From JAGQIB01 sp041393395 (GTDB lineage Bacteria; ARS69): DNA of 64,000 nt. Position numbers and translations under genes: made by a program. The stretch spans positions 1-64,000 of the forward strand of contig JAWKKG010000004.1 in the NCBI GenBank assembly GCA_041393395.1, given 5' to 3'. Below the pieces are notes generated by a model. That model made no database searches, had not been told where the DNA came from, and saw nothing but the letters and a program-made list of their open reading frames with translations. How positions within the stretch are numbered: position 1 is the stretch's first letter; each line of letters starts with the position of its first letter. Of the stretch, positions 1-8,254 are shown in pieces.

Positions 1-110
1 CCGAGGCCCGGACCGAGGCCGACAAGGCGCACCCACTCCCCGGGGTCCGAACCGAGGCCGACAAAGCGCACCCACTCCCGGGGGCCGGACCGAGGCCGAC
101 AAGGCACCCT
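1..110. repeat. Tandem direct repeat, three copies, 38-39 bp period
   Basis: Three head-to-tail copies begin at about 12, 51 and 89, each opening with ACCGAGGCCGACAA. Copies 1 and 2 continue with a near-identical GCGCACCCACTCC(C/G)GGGG stretch; copy 3 diverges after about 17 bases. A partial copy touches the left edge, so the array probably extends outside the window. No unique spacers separate the copies, so this is not a CRISPR array. It lies directly upstream of the HDOD gene. Confidence 0.8.
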
Positions 111-170
111 CAACTTGCGAGGGATTCTTGCCGATTCTGAGGCCTGATCCCTATCCACGAGCGGGTGCCC

Positions 171-1043
171 ATGACCGTCGAGAAGTCCTCCAAGCTCGAC
201 CTGCTCCACCGCGACCTCGAGCGCCTCAAGGACCTGCCGTCCGCCCCCCGGGTGGTGCTGGAGATCTGGAGCGTGCTCGGCGACGCCGACGCTTCGGTCC
301 GCGCGCTTTCCGTGGTGGTGGAGCGGGACCCGGCACTGTCCGCGAAGATCCTGAAGCTCGCGAACTCCGCGTACTTCGGCCTGCCGCGCCCCGTGCGCGA
401 CGTGCGGACGGCGTGCGTGGTGCTCGGGTTCTCCACGATCGAGAGCCTCGCGGTGGGAGTGACCGCGCTCGATGCGTTGTCGCGCGCAGTGAGTGCGGAC
501 TTCGATCTGGACGGCTTCTGGGTTCACTCGGTGGCGACGGCCATCGCGGCCGAGCACCTGGCGCGACGTCTCGGGCTGCCGGAGCCGGGGGTGGCGTTCT
601 GCGGCGGCATCGTGCACGACGTCGGCAAGCTCGTGCTCGCGACGCTGTCGCCGGCTCGCTACCGTCGCGTGCTCACGGAGCAGCTCGACACGCCGTTGCG
701 GGAGAGGGAGAGCTCCGAGTTCGGAGCGGATCACACGGAAGTCGGCGCGTGGCTGACGTCGCGCTGGCGCTTTCCGCCGGAGCTCGTGCAGATCGTGCGC
801 GGTCATCACGAACCGGATGGGGAAGAGGGCGGAGGCTGGGCGGTGCTCGTGGCCGCCGCGGACGCGATCGCCACGAACGCGGGCTGGCCGTGTCCCGGGG
901 TGACCCACGGACGGCCGATCTCGGACTTCGCGGGCGGTCCCACGCTCGCGATCCCGGCCGAGGTACTGGAGGACGTGCAGCGCGCCCTGCCCGAGGAGAC
1001 CGCGCGCATCGACAGCTTCCTCGCGGCGGCGAGGGCGACATGA
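171..1043 (+). CDS. HDOD domain-containing protein
   Basis: A protein of about 290 residues that is almost entirely an HDOD domain, a degenerate HD-type fold found in bacterial signalling proteins. The N-terminal region carries the usual LPSAPRVVLEIW and DPALSAKILKLANSAYFG segments. The centre has GGIVHDVGKLVLA, which keeps an HD pair but not the full set of metal ligands of true HD phosphohydrolases. No other output domain is visible. The ATG at 171 is preferred because a short GAG lies about 9 bases upstream; an in-frame GTG at 165 is the alternative. Its stop overlaps the ATG of the sensor gene that follows (ATGA), so the two are probably co-translated and act in one signalling pathway. 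Its ligand or partner cannot be deduced. Confidence 0.85.
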   Translation: MTVEKSSKLDLLHRDLERLKDLPSAPRVVLEIWSVLGDADASVRALSVVVERDPALSAKILKLANSAYFGLPRPVRDVRTACVVLGFSTIESLAVGVTALDALSRAVSADFDLDGFWVHSVATAIAAEHLARRLGLPEPGVAFCGGIVHDVGKLVLATLSPARYRRVLTEQLDTPLRERESSEFGADHTEVGAWLTSRWRFPPELVQIVRGHHEPDGEEGGGWAVLVAAADAIATNAGWPCPGVTHGRPISDFAGGPTLAIPAEVLEDVQRALPEETARIDSFLAAARAT

Positions 1044-2713
1044 TCGAGCGGATCGAGGACGTGCTGCGCCGTCTCGCGAGCGAGGCGCCGCTCGATCGCA
1101 CGGCGCGGGCCGATCTCTCGTCCACGCTGGCGCTCGCTCGCCAGGAAGTGCGGGAGCTCGCGGCCCGGGAGCGCGTCTACCGCGACGTGATCCGCGATCG
1201 GAATCACGACTTCGAGGAGAAGGTCCTCGAGCTCTCGATCCTCAAGGAGATCGGCGACGTGGCGGCCGCCTCGTTCGGTCGTCCGGATCTGCTGGACCGC
1301 TTCCTCGAGGTGCTCGGTCGCGATCTCGGCGGCACGAGCTGCTCGGTGATGCGGCTCGACCCCGAGTCCGGAGAACTGAAGGTCGTCGCCGGGCGTACGG
1401 TCGGAGGGCAGACGATGCGGGACGAGCCCGCTCGCCCCGAGCTGCATCTCGGCGAAGGCGTGGCCGGTTGGGTCGCGTCGTCGCGGGAGGCGTTGCTGGT
1501 TCCGGACATCTCTCGCGACGTGCGCTTCAAGCATGCCGGCGGCGAGTCGCCCGTCGGCTCGTTGCTGTGCGTTCCGCTGCTGGCGGGAGATCGCGTGCTC
1601 GGCGTGGTGAACCTCTCGTCGCGATCGGTCGGACACTTCGACGCGTCCCACGTGCGCGTCCTCAAGCTCGTGGCCGGCCAGTTCGCGTCGGCGATCCAGG
1701 GGCAGGACGCGGCCGACGAGCTGCACGGACTGAGCGACCGCCTCGACCACGAGGTGCGCGAGCGCACGATCGAGCTGGAACGGCGCACGGACGACCTCCG
1801 TCGCAAGAACGAGACGATCACGAGTCTCCTGTACTCGCTCGAGGAGGCGCAGCGCGAGCTGGAGTCCCGGAACCGCGAGGTCGTGCGCGCGCTGGCGTTC
1901 AACGACAACATCGTCGAGACGGTCAACGTGGGCATCGGGGTGATCGACCCCGAGGGCCGGATCGTCACCTGGAACCGGGCCATGGAGGACATCACGGCCG
2001 GCCAGCTCGCGAAGGCGGACATGCTGGGGCGCGCGGTGAGCGACGTTCCGGCCGGTCCGCGCGAGATGTTCGGGCTGGGTCGCGATCTCGCCGACGTGGC
2101 GGCACGGGGACGCCCCGTGACGCGCTACGGGATCGCGGTGGATCTGCCGCGCGGCGAGTCCCGTCACCTGAATCTGCACCTGCTGCCGGTGGCGGTGGCC
2201 GGCGACGGCACGGGGCACGTGATCCTGGTGGTGGAGAACGTCACCAGCAACGTCGCGCTGCTGGACGAGCGCGTTCGCGCCGAGCGACTCGCCGCCATCA
2301 CCGCCACGATGGTCAGCGTGAACCACGAGGTGAACAACCCCCTCGCGGTCATTCTCGGCTACGCGCAGATCCTGATCACCCAGATCCAGAGCGGCGCGTC
2401 GCCGGATCGGGTCCACGCGCGACTCGCGAAGGACCTCGCGATGATCGAGTCCGAGGCACTGCGCATCCGGGAGATCACCGCCCGTCTGGCGGCTCTCGTG
2501 GAGCCGGTCGTGACCAGCTACCCCGTCAGCGACGGACAGCCGATGGTGGACCTCGCCGCGTCCCGGTCGGCCGAGATCCCGACGCATGCCGGGGATCGAG
2601 TCTCTCGCATCATCCCGCGGCCGCGCTCCCTCAGCGACCCGCGCCCGCCGCGGTCGTCCGAGGAGAGGGACGCCCCCACGTCGCCGCCCCCCGCGGCCCC
2701 TCCCGGCTCCTAG
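1040..2713 (+). CDS. GAF-PAS-HisKA sensor protein lacking a histidine kinase ATPase domain
   Basis: 557 residues. In order: a short helical N-terminus, a GAF domain (roughly 65-225, with GEGVAGWVASSREALLVPD and SLLCVPLLAGDRVLGVVNL), a coiled coil (about 225-290), a PAS domain (about 290-400, with VIDPEGRIVTWNRAMEDITA), and a HisKA-type dimerisation helix whose H-box reads VNHEVNNPLAVILGYAQIL. The expected HATPase domain with its N, G1 and G2 boxes is absent. After HisKA the protein runs into about 70 residues of Pro/Ser/Arg-rich, probably disordered tail and stops. It could accept or relay phosphate, or dimerise with another kinase, but should not bind ATP itself. It overlaps the HDOD gene by 4 bases. 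Confidence 0.85.
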   Translation: MIERIEDVLRRLASEAPLDRTARADLSSTLALARQEVRELAARERVYRDVIRDRNHDFEEKVLELSILKEIGDVAAASFGRPDLLDRFLEVLGRDLGGTSCSVMRLDPESGELKVVAGRTVGGQTMRDEPARPELHLGEGVAGWVASSREALLVPDISRDVRFKHAGGESPVGSLLCVPLLAGDRVLGVVNLSSRSVGHFDASHVRVLKLVAGQFASAIQGQDAADELHGLSDRLDHEVRERTIELERRTDDLRRKNETITSLLYSLEEAQRELESRNREVVRALAFNDNIVETVNVGIGVIDPEGRIVTWNRAMEDITAGQLAKADMLGRAVSDVPAGPREMFGLGRDLADVAARGRPVTRYGIAVDLPRGESRHLNLHLLPVAVAGDGTGHVILVVENVTSNVALLDERVRAERLAAITATMVSVNHEVNNPLAVILGYAQILITQIQSGASPDRVHARLAKDLAMIESEALRIREITARLAALVEPVVTSYPVSDGQPMVDLAASRSAEIPTHAGDRVSRIIPRPRSLSDPRPPRSSEERDAPTSPPPAAPPGS

Positions 2714-2919
2714 CCGCTCCTGCCCGGTAAGAATCGGGTAAAGCCCCTTGGCGGGGACGTGGGCCGCTCTTGCCGTCGTGCTAGACTGCGCCGATCGGGG
2801 AGAGGGTCTCGTGGAGCGAGGCGACTCTTCCGAGCCATCCGGGCCGCGACTTCGGGCCCGGCCGACCGACCGTACCGACCCGTTTCCGGGGCCCACGCGG
2901 CCCCACCCGAGGAGTGAAG

Positions 2920-4293
2920 ATGCGCAAGATCCTGGGTCTCGTGGCTCTCGCCTCCGTCGCCTTCGGCCTCGCGGCCGACAGCGCGCCGGAAGGTGGCAAG
3001 GGCGTGTTCCTGGTCTACTCCGCGGATGAGCGCTCCGAGCTCTTCCCCTGCGGGTGAAAGTCCAAGGACAAAGGTGGGCTGGCCCGGCGGGCTGGCGAGA
3101 TCAGTGAGTACCGGAAGATCCACGATCGAGTGATCGTCTGCACGGCGGGCGACATCTTCGAGTACACGCCCTCGAACCGCACTCCCTGGGCGGAGACGGA
3201 GCGCAAGGCGGAGTACATGTCGCATGCGCTGGGGCTGATGGACTACGACGCCATCGCGCTCGGAGAGAAGGATCTGGCTTTCGGTACGGAACTGCTGCAG
3301 GGATACGCGAAGGAGTACTCGCTCCCGTTCGTGTGCGCGAATGCGGTCGACCCGGAAGGGAAGGCGTTGTTCGAGCCGTATCGAATCGTGGAGCGCGACG
3401 GCGTGAAGGTCGCGATCATGGGCCTCGTGTCGCCGGAGCGGCACATCATCGCCCAGGTCGAGTCCGAGCTGCTCGGCAAGAAGATCCGGATCGACGACCC
3501 GAGCGAGGTGGCGCTGAAGTACCTGCCGCAGATGCGCGAAGCGGCGGATATCCTCGTGCTGCTGTCGCACACGGGCATCGAGACGTCCGAGTTCCTCTCG
3601 CAGGATCTCGGGTTCGACGTGGTGATCGTGGGGCACTATCCCGCGGTCGCGGCGGCGCCCGAGAAGGTGGGGAACGCGATCTTCTGTCAGGCGGGCGCGA
3701 AGTCGGACCGCTTCGGCACGCTGGATCTCACGTTGAACGACGCGAACGAGATCGAGAAGTTCTCGGGCGACGCCGTGCGGCTCCTGCTCAAGGGACCGCA
3801 GAACGACGAGATCCACGAGCTCGGGCAGGAACTGGATCGCATCGAGAAGGAAGAGCGGCGCGAGGCGCAGCTCGCGAGTCAGCGGGAGCGCGAGAAGGTC
3901 CAGCAGGAGAAAGCCGTGGCCACGATTCACGACCGGAACGGCATCTTCGGAGCCGAGTCCTGCCGTTCGTGCCACCAGCCGGTGTACGACTCCTGGCTCG
4001 CCACGCCGCACGCCACCGCGTTCGCCACGCTGGCCGAGGCGGACGCCTGGGACAATCCGGACTGCATCGGTTGCCACGTGACCGGCGCGGCGGACAAGCA
4101 CCACGTGATGGACGTCAACATCGCGCCGGAGATCTGGAACGTGCAGTGCGAGGAGTGCCACGGCTCGGGCCTGCAGCACGCGCGCGACGGTTCCTATCTC
4201 GGCGCGGGAGAGGCGACCTGCCGGAAGTGCCACGACCCGGACAACAGTCCGGAGTTCGACTACGAGCTCTACAAGAGCTACGGAGTGCATTGA
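2920..4293 (+). CDS. UshA-like tetraheme cytochrome c, predicted selenoprotein (in-frame TGA at codon 46)
   Basis: Read from the ATG at 2920 (GAGGAG just upstream), the frame gives a signal peptide (MRKILGLVALASVAFGLAA), then ...SELFPCG-TGA-KSKDKGGLARRAG..., and stays open to 4293. The TGA is at 3055-3057. On both sides the protein is one continuous UshA-like phosphoesterase fold, so selenocysteine (Cys44-Gly45-Sec46) is the simplest reading; relatives as I recall them carry CxC here, followed by the same GG(L/V)ARRA. The fold keeps GDIF (77-80), but GNH(D/E) is GEKD (115-118) and GHxH is GHYP (238-241), so normal metal binding is doubtful. After a charged coiled coil (about 285-325) come four CXXCH haem c motifs at 348, 382, 410 and 434. 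The product should be a periplasmic redox protein of 457 residues. A gene caller treating TGA as stop would give only a fragment starting near 3130. Pseudogene or sequencing error is the alternative. Confidence 0.82.
3078..3096 (+). promoter_or_regulatory. Candidate bacterial SECIS hairpin
   Basis: Within the coding sequence after TGA 3055-3057, GCTGGCCC (3078-3085) pairs with GGGCTGGC (3089-3096), giving 8 continuous pairs including two G-U wobbles, closed by the loop GGC (3086-3088). The loop starts 28 nucleotides after the TGA and has G in its first two positions. This fits the general bacterial SECIS model as I remember it (apical loop 16-37 nt from UGA, G near the loop start). The region also encodes the conserved GGLARRAG peptide, so codon constraint could contribute to the pairing. 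Confidence 0.6.
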
Positions 4294-5297
4294 TCGCGCT
4301 CCGGAACGTTGCGACCCATCGAGCCCGCCTCCTTCGCGGAGGCGGGCTCTTGGTTTGCGCGCTGGCCGCGAGCCTGTCGATCCCGACCGAGGCCGATGCC
4401 TGGGGCCGTCGGATCCACGAGATCATCAACCGGCGCGCCGCGCTCGCGGTGCCCGGCGAGGCGGGGGAGTTCTGGGCGTCGATGGCCACCGAACTCGGCC
4501 GCCACGCCTCCGACGCCGACGATCGCAAGGGGCGCGACCGGGACGAGCCGCCGCGCCACTTCCTCGACCTGGATGCGCTGCTGCCCTACCCGTTCGAGGG
4601 CGTGCCCACGGACCGCGACGCCTGGGTGAAGCGCTTCGGCCGGAACGAGGCGGATCGCTGGGGGCAGGCGCCCTGGGCGATCGACGAGAGCTGGCGGATG
4701 GTCGTCCGGGCGCTGGAACTCGGCGACTGGGGCGCCGCGGGCGCCTGGGCCGCCGATCTCGGTCACTACGTGGCGGACACGCATCAGCCGCTGCACTGCA
4801 CCAAGAACTACGACGGACAGACGAGCGGCAACCAGGGCGTGCACCTGCGGTTCGAAGTCCACATGATGGATCGTCACTTCCATGAGGACTCGATTCGATC
4901 GATGGAAACCGTTGCCATCAAATCGAATCCGGCGGCCAGTATGTTCGAGTGGATGCGGCTCGCGTACCCCGGGGTCGCCACGATCCTGGCCGCGGACGAC
5001 GCCGCGAGAACCGTGGACTCGGACTACGGAGACCGCTACCTCGCGAGTCTCTGGGAGGGCACGGACGAGCTCGCGGAGACCCAGGTGTCGGCCGCCGTCG
5101 CGGACCTCGCGGCGCTCCTGGCGTCGGCCTGGGAGGCGGCCGGTCGGCCCGCGCCGCCGGAGGCCGTCCCGTCGTTCCGGCTCGTGCCGGTGGCGGAGCT
5201 GGAGGCACCGCCGGCCGCCCGGCGCGGCTTCGTGCTGAAGGCGGCCCTGGCCGCCGGTGCGATCGTCCTCGCCGGCCTCACGCTCGGGGCGCACTGA
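4290..5297 (+). CDS. S1/P1 family nuclease, secreted
   Basis: Zn-dependent S1/P1-type nuclease, expected to cleave single-stranded nucleic acid outside the cytoplasm. The N-terminal region has an Arg-rich n-region, the hydrophobic core LLVCALAASL and a cleavage region EADA, leaving a mature protein beginning W-G-R-R-I-H. An N-terminal Trp followed by His is the family's metal-site signature. A second cluster, DLGHYVADTHQPLHC, gives further His/Asp ligands; the usual late H-x-x-x-D element is represented by HMMDRHF. A C-terminal hydrophobic stretch (VLKAALAAGAIVLAGLTLG) could anchor the protein. The TTG at 4290 overlaps the preceding TGA and gives the best signal peptide; a TTG at 4350 is possible but loses the basic n-region. 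A strong hairpin (4321-4349) lies inside the proposed leader. Start uncertain, family confident. Confidence 0.8.
   Translation: MIALRNVATHRARLLRGGGLLVCALAASLSIPTEADAWGRRIHEIINRRAALAVPGEAGEFWASMATELGRHASDADDRKGRDRDEPPRHFLDLDALLPYPFEGVPTDRDAWVKRFGRNEADRWGQAPWAIDESWRMVVRALELGDWGAAGAWAADLGHYVADTHQPLHCTKNYDGQTSGNQGVHLRFEVHMMDRHFHEDSIRSMETVAIKSNPAASMFEWMRLAYPGVATILAADDAARTVDSDYGDRYLASLWEGTDELAETQVSAAVADLAALLASAWEAAGRPAPPEAVPSFRLVPVAELEAPPAARRGFVLKAALAAGAIVLAGLTLGAH
4321..4349 (+). terminator. Perfect 12-bp hairpin, terminator-like, after the selenoprotein gene
   Basis: GAGCCCGCCTCC (4321-4332) pairs perfectly with GGAGGCGGGCTC (4338-4349) across the loop TTCGC, followed by TTGGTTTG. The shape is that of an intrinsic terminator 28 bases after the cytochrome stop, though the T-run is weak. 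It sits within the likely 5' coding end of the nuclease, so it may attenuate read-through or occlude that gene's start. Confidence 0.55.
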
Positions 5298-5424
5298 CGC
5301 CGGCACGGCCGGAAGCCGTCGTTCCGCACGCCCCGCCGGCTCCGATCCGGCTCCGATCCTCTCCGCCCGTCCCCGCTCAAGCCGGTCATCCCGGGGGCCG
5401 ATTCCTGCCATGAGCCCGGGAATG

Positions 5425-5455
5425 CCCGGATGAACCGTGCCCCGGATGAACCGTG
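5425..5455. repeat. Exact tandem duplication CCCGGATGAACCGTG
   Basis: CCCGGATGAACCGTG occurs at 5425-5439 and again at 5441-5455, separated by one C, giving a 16-base tandem unit. The second copy contains the candidate GTG start (5453) of the receiver protein. It looks like a small slippage duplication in the leader. Confidence 0.75.
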
Positions 5456-5827
5456 AGAGGTCCCTTGGCCAAGCGAATCCTCGTGGTGGACGATCAGGAG
5501 AGCATGCGCGAGATGCTCGCGGACCTGCTCGACCTCATGGGGCTGACCGTCTCCACGGTCGGCAGCGGCGCGGAGGCGCTCCGCCTGCTCGAGGACCAGG
5601 AAGTGGACCTCGTCATCACGGATCTGAACATGCCCCAGATGGACGGCATGGAGCTCATGAAGCAGGTGAAGGCCGCGCACCCCGGCCTGCCGGTCATCGT
5701 CATCACGGGCTACGGCACGTTCAACACCGAGAAGCAGGTCCTCTCGAACGGCGCCGACGGCTACATCCCCAAGCCCTGCACGATCAATCGCGTCCAGGAA
5801 ACGGTCACCGCCGCCCTCGGCGCCTGA
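5453..5827 (+). CDS. Single-domain response regulator (CheY-like receiver)
   Basis: 124 residues consisting only of a receiver domain. The acidic pocket is Asp13/Asp14 (LVVDDQ), the phospho-acceptor is Asp57 (VITDLNMPQMDG), the conserved Thr is Thr85 (VIVITGYG) and the Lys is Lys107 (IPKPC). There is no DNA-binding or enzymatic output domain, so it acts through protein contacts or as a phosphorelay intermediate. GTG 5453 is the longest start; TTG 5465, four bases after GAGAGG (5455-5460), is a good alternative that removes four residues. No kinase is adjacent; the nearest sensor is the incomplete HisKA protein 2.7 kb upstream. The gene stands alone before the bacillithiol operon. Confidence 0.9.
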   Translation: MRGPLAKRILVVDDQESMREMLADLLDLMGLTVSTVGSGAEALRLLEDQEVDLVITDLNMPQMDGMELMKQVKAAHPGLPVIVITGYGTFNTEKQVLSNGADGYIPKPCTINRVQETVTAALGA

Positions 5828-5882
5828 TCTCCGTCGCCGCGAGCGCATGCTATGCTGTCCCGCCGATCGCGGAGGCGTGGAC

Positions 5883-6623
5883 TTGGGCTGGTTCGCCGAG
5901 GCCTTCGGGCCCTGGTACGGGGTGGTCTACCCCCATCGTGACGACGCGGAGGCGCGCCGCCTCGCGTCGACGCTCGCCGCCTGGCGGGATCTCGCCGGCC
6001 GTCGCCACCTGGACGTCGGGGCGGGCGCGGCCCGTCACCTGGATGCGCTGGCCGAGCTCGGCGTGCGCTCGGTGGGCCTCGACTACTCGGAGCACCTGCT
6101 CGCGGAGGCGCGCCGCCGCGCCGCTCCCGGGGCGCCCTGGCGCCTCGTGCGGGGCGACATGCGCCATCTGCCGTTCGGAGATGAAGCGTTCGACCTCGTG
6201 ACGAGCCTGTTCACGAGCTTCGGGTACTTCGGGCCGGAGGAGGACGGCCGCGTGCTGGCCGAGGCCTCGCGCGTTCTCGGGCCCGGCGGGATCCACGTGC
6301 TGGACTTCCTGAACCGCGATCGTACCCTCGAGCATCTCAAGCCGGAGACGTCGCGCACGTCGGGCGACTATCGGGTGGAAGAACGCCGGCGCGTGGAGCG
6401 GGGCGCGGTCGTGAAGGAAGTGGTGGTCCGGCCGCGGACCGGCGGCGCCGCCCTGGCGAGCTACGAGGAGCGGGTGATGCTCTACGACCGGGCCGAGCTG
6501 GACAGGCGGCTCGCGGCCGTGGGGCTGCGTCCGCGCCGCTGGCTCGGCGAGTACGACGGCACCGCGTTCGATCCGCGCACGAGCACCCGTCTGATCGTCC
6601 TCAGCGAGAAGGAGTCCGCGTGA
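5883..6623 (+). CDS. Class I SAM-dependent methyltransferase
   Basis: About 246 residues with a methyltransferase-11/25-type Rossmann fold. The SAM-binding motif I is HLDVGAGAARHLDALAELG, the acidic end of strand 2 is VGLDYSEHLL, motif II is GDMRHLPFGDEAFDLVTSLF, and motif III is RVLGPGGIHVLDFLNRD. TTG 5883 is preferred because GGAGG (5871-5875) lies 7 bases before it; in-frame GTG 5877 and ATG 5847 are alternatives with poor spacing. Its stop overlaps the GTG of bshC (GTGA), placing it first in the bacillithiol operon. The substrate is unknown; the context allows a role in thiol metabolism but does not prove one. Confidence 0.82.
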   Translation: MGWFAEAFGPWYGVVYPHRDDAEARRLASTLAAWRDLAGRRHLDVGAGAARHLDALAELGVRSVGLDYSEHLLAEARRRAAPGAPWRLVRGDMRHLPFGDEAFDLVTSLFTSFGYFGPEEDGRVLAEASRVLGPGGIHVLDFLNRDRTLEHLKPETSRTSGDYRVEERRRVERGAVVKEVVVRPRTGGAALASYEERVMLYDRAELDRRLAAVGLRPRRWLGEYDGTAFDPRTSTRLIVLSEKESA

Positions 6624-8254
6624 ACGTGTCGACGTCGAACGCCCGCGCCGTGGCGGCCGAAGGCACGGGCTTCGCCGCGGCCTGGAGTCGTCGCGAGCCG
6701 GCGGCTCTGGAGTTCCTGCCGCGCCATCCCGCCGCCGACGACGTGTGGGAGCGGCGCTTCGAGGAGACCGCGCGCACGCCGCCGGCCCGCGACGTGTTCC
6801 TGCGCGCCGCGCGCGACGGCGAACGCCTCGGCGCGGACGGTCTCTCCCGCGAGAACGCGGAGGCGCTCGCCGCGGGGCGCGCGCGCTGCGTCACGACCGG
6901 CCAGCAGCCCGCGCTGCTCCTCGGTCCGCTCTACACCGTGTACAAGGCCATGAGCGCGGTGGCGCTCGCGCGCCGCGCGGCGGAGAAGAGCGGGGAGCCG
7001 GTCGTGCCCGTGTTCTGGAACGCGGCCGACGACAGCGACTTCGCCGAGGCCGCGAGCACCGTGTTCCCGGACGCGGATCTGAAGCTCGCGCGCCACACGC
7101 TCGACGGCGGCGATCTGCCCGCGGGCGGCATGGTGGGGCACCTCGGGCTCGCCGGGACGAAGCGCGTGGTCGACGAGCTGCGCGCCGAGCTCGAGCGCCG
7201 CCCGCACGGCGATGTGGTGCTCGCACACCTTGCCCGCGGTCTCGAGCGCGCGCGCGACCACGGCGAGCTCGCGACCGCGCTCCTGTACGACCTGCTGCGC
7301 GGGACGGGGCTCGTGATCGTGGACGCGCGCTGGCCGGAGCTGCGGCGGGCGGCGTCGCCGCTGTTCGTGCGCTACGCGGCGCGGCGGGCGGAGGTCGGCG
7401 ACGCGGTGGCGGCGGCGGGCCGGCGGCTGGAGGCCGCGGGCTGGAGCGCGCCGGTGCCGGACGCCACGAGCGCGGCCGCGCTGTTCGAGATCGTGGAGGG
7501 CCGTCGCGTGCCGTTCTCGGCGGACGACGGCGAGCTCGCGCGTCGCGCGGATCACGCGCCGGAGACGCTCTCGCCGAACGTCGTGCTGCGGCCGATCGTG
7601 CAGGACACCCTGTTCCCGAACGTCGCCACGATCGGCGGCCCCGGCGAGATCGCGTACCACGCGCAGATCGCGCCGGCCTACGACGCGCTGGACGCCAGGA
7701 TGCCCATCCTGTTCCCGCGCTTCGCGGCGACACTCGTGCCGGACGGCGTGACGGATCTCGCGGAGCGACGCGGCGCGCCGCTGATCGACTTCGTCCGCGA
7801 CTTCGACCGCGCGCTGCGCGACACGGCCGACGCCGCGATCCCCGCGGAGCTGCGACGCGCGCTCGACGACTGGAACGCGACGTTCGGCGACGGGCTCGAC
7901 GCCGTGCGTTCGCGCGCCACCGCCTTCGATCCGAAGCTGGACGACGCGGTGCAGGACGTGGCCAAGCGCACGCGCGACGCTCTCGATCGCCTGCGCGAGC
8001 GGGTCGCGAAGGCCGCGCGCCAGGCGGAGTCGCGACGCGATCCGCGCGTCTCCTCGTACCGCGAGTTCCTGCGCCCGCGCGGCGTCCCGCAGGAGCGGGT
8101 GGTGAACGCCCTGACGCTGTTCCTGGAGTCGCCCGAGCATCCGCTCTCGATGCTGGAGGACGCGCTGCGCGAGCATCTCGTGAGCGCGCGGGCCGGCGAG
8201 CCGCTGCACTGGCTGCTGCCGTTCCGGGGCGGCACGGAAGGGGGCACCGAGTGA
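6620..8254 (+). CDS. bshC: BshC, bacillithiol biosynthesis cysteine-adding enzyme (putative)
   Basis: 544 residues, the normal length for BshC, the enzyme thought to add cysteine to glucosaminyl-malate in the last step of bacillithiol synthesis. Family landmarks are TTGQQPALLLGPLYTVYKA, PVFWNAADDSDFAE, and a central NVVLRPIVQDTLFPNVATIG region with GEIAYHAQIAPAY. A helical coiled-coil segment near 430-480 is typical. The GTG start at 6620 overlaps the preceding TGA and has AAGGAG upstream. It is followed, again with overlap, by bshB1 and bshA, so all three pathway genes are present in one operon. No truncation is evident. Confidence 0.93.
   Translation: MNVSTSNARAVAAEGTGFAAAWSRREPAALEFLPRHPAADDVWERRFEETARTPPARDVFLRAARDGERLGADGLSRENAEALAAGRARCVTTGQQPALLLGPLYTVYKAMSAVALARRAAEKSGEPVVPVFWNAADDSDFAEAASTVFPDADLKLARHTLDGGDLPAGGMVGHLGLAGTKRVVDELRAELERRPHGDVVLAHLARGLERARDHGELATALLYDLLRGTGLVIVDARWPELRRAASPLFVRYAARRAEVGDAVAAAGRRLEAAGWSAPVPDATSAAALFEIVEGRRVPFSADDGELARRADHAPETLSPNVVLRPIVQDTLFPNVATIGGPGEIAYHAQIAPAYDALDARMPILFPRFAATLVPDGVTDLAERRGAPLIDFVRDFDRALRDTADAAIPAELRRALDDWNATFGDGLDAVRSRATAFDPKLDDAVQDVAKRTRDALDRLRERVAKAARQAESRRDPRVSSYREFLRPRGVPQERVVNALTLFLESPEHPLSMLEDALREHLVSARAGEPLHWLLPFRGGTEGGTE

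Noticed and set aside
1..110. CRISPR array
   Set aside because: The copies are directly adjacent and lack variable spacers; no cas genes are in the window.
2710..4290. Long open frame on the minus strand opposite the cytochrome gene
   Set aside because: It is a high-GC shadow with no recognisable domain and biased, repetitive composition; the plus-strand frame has signal peptide, haem motifs and conserved fold.
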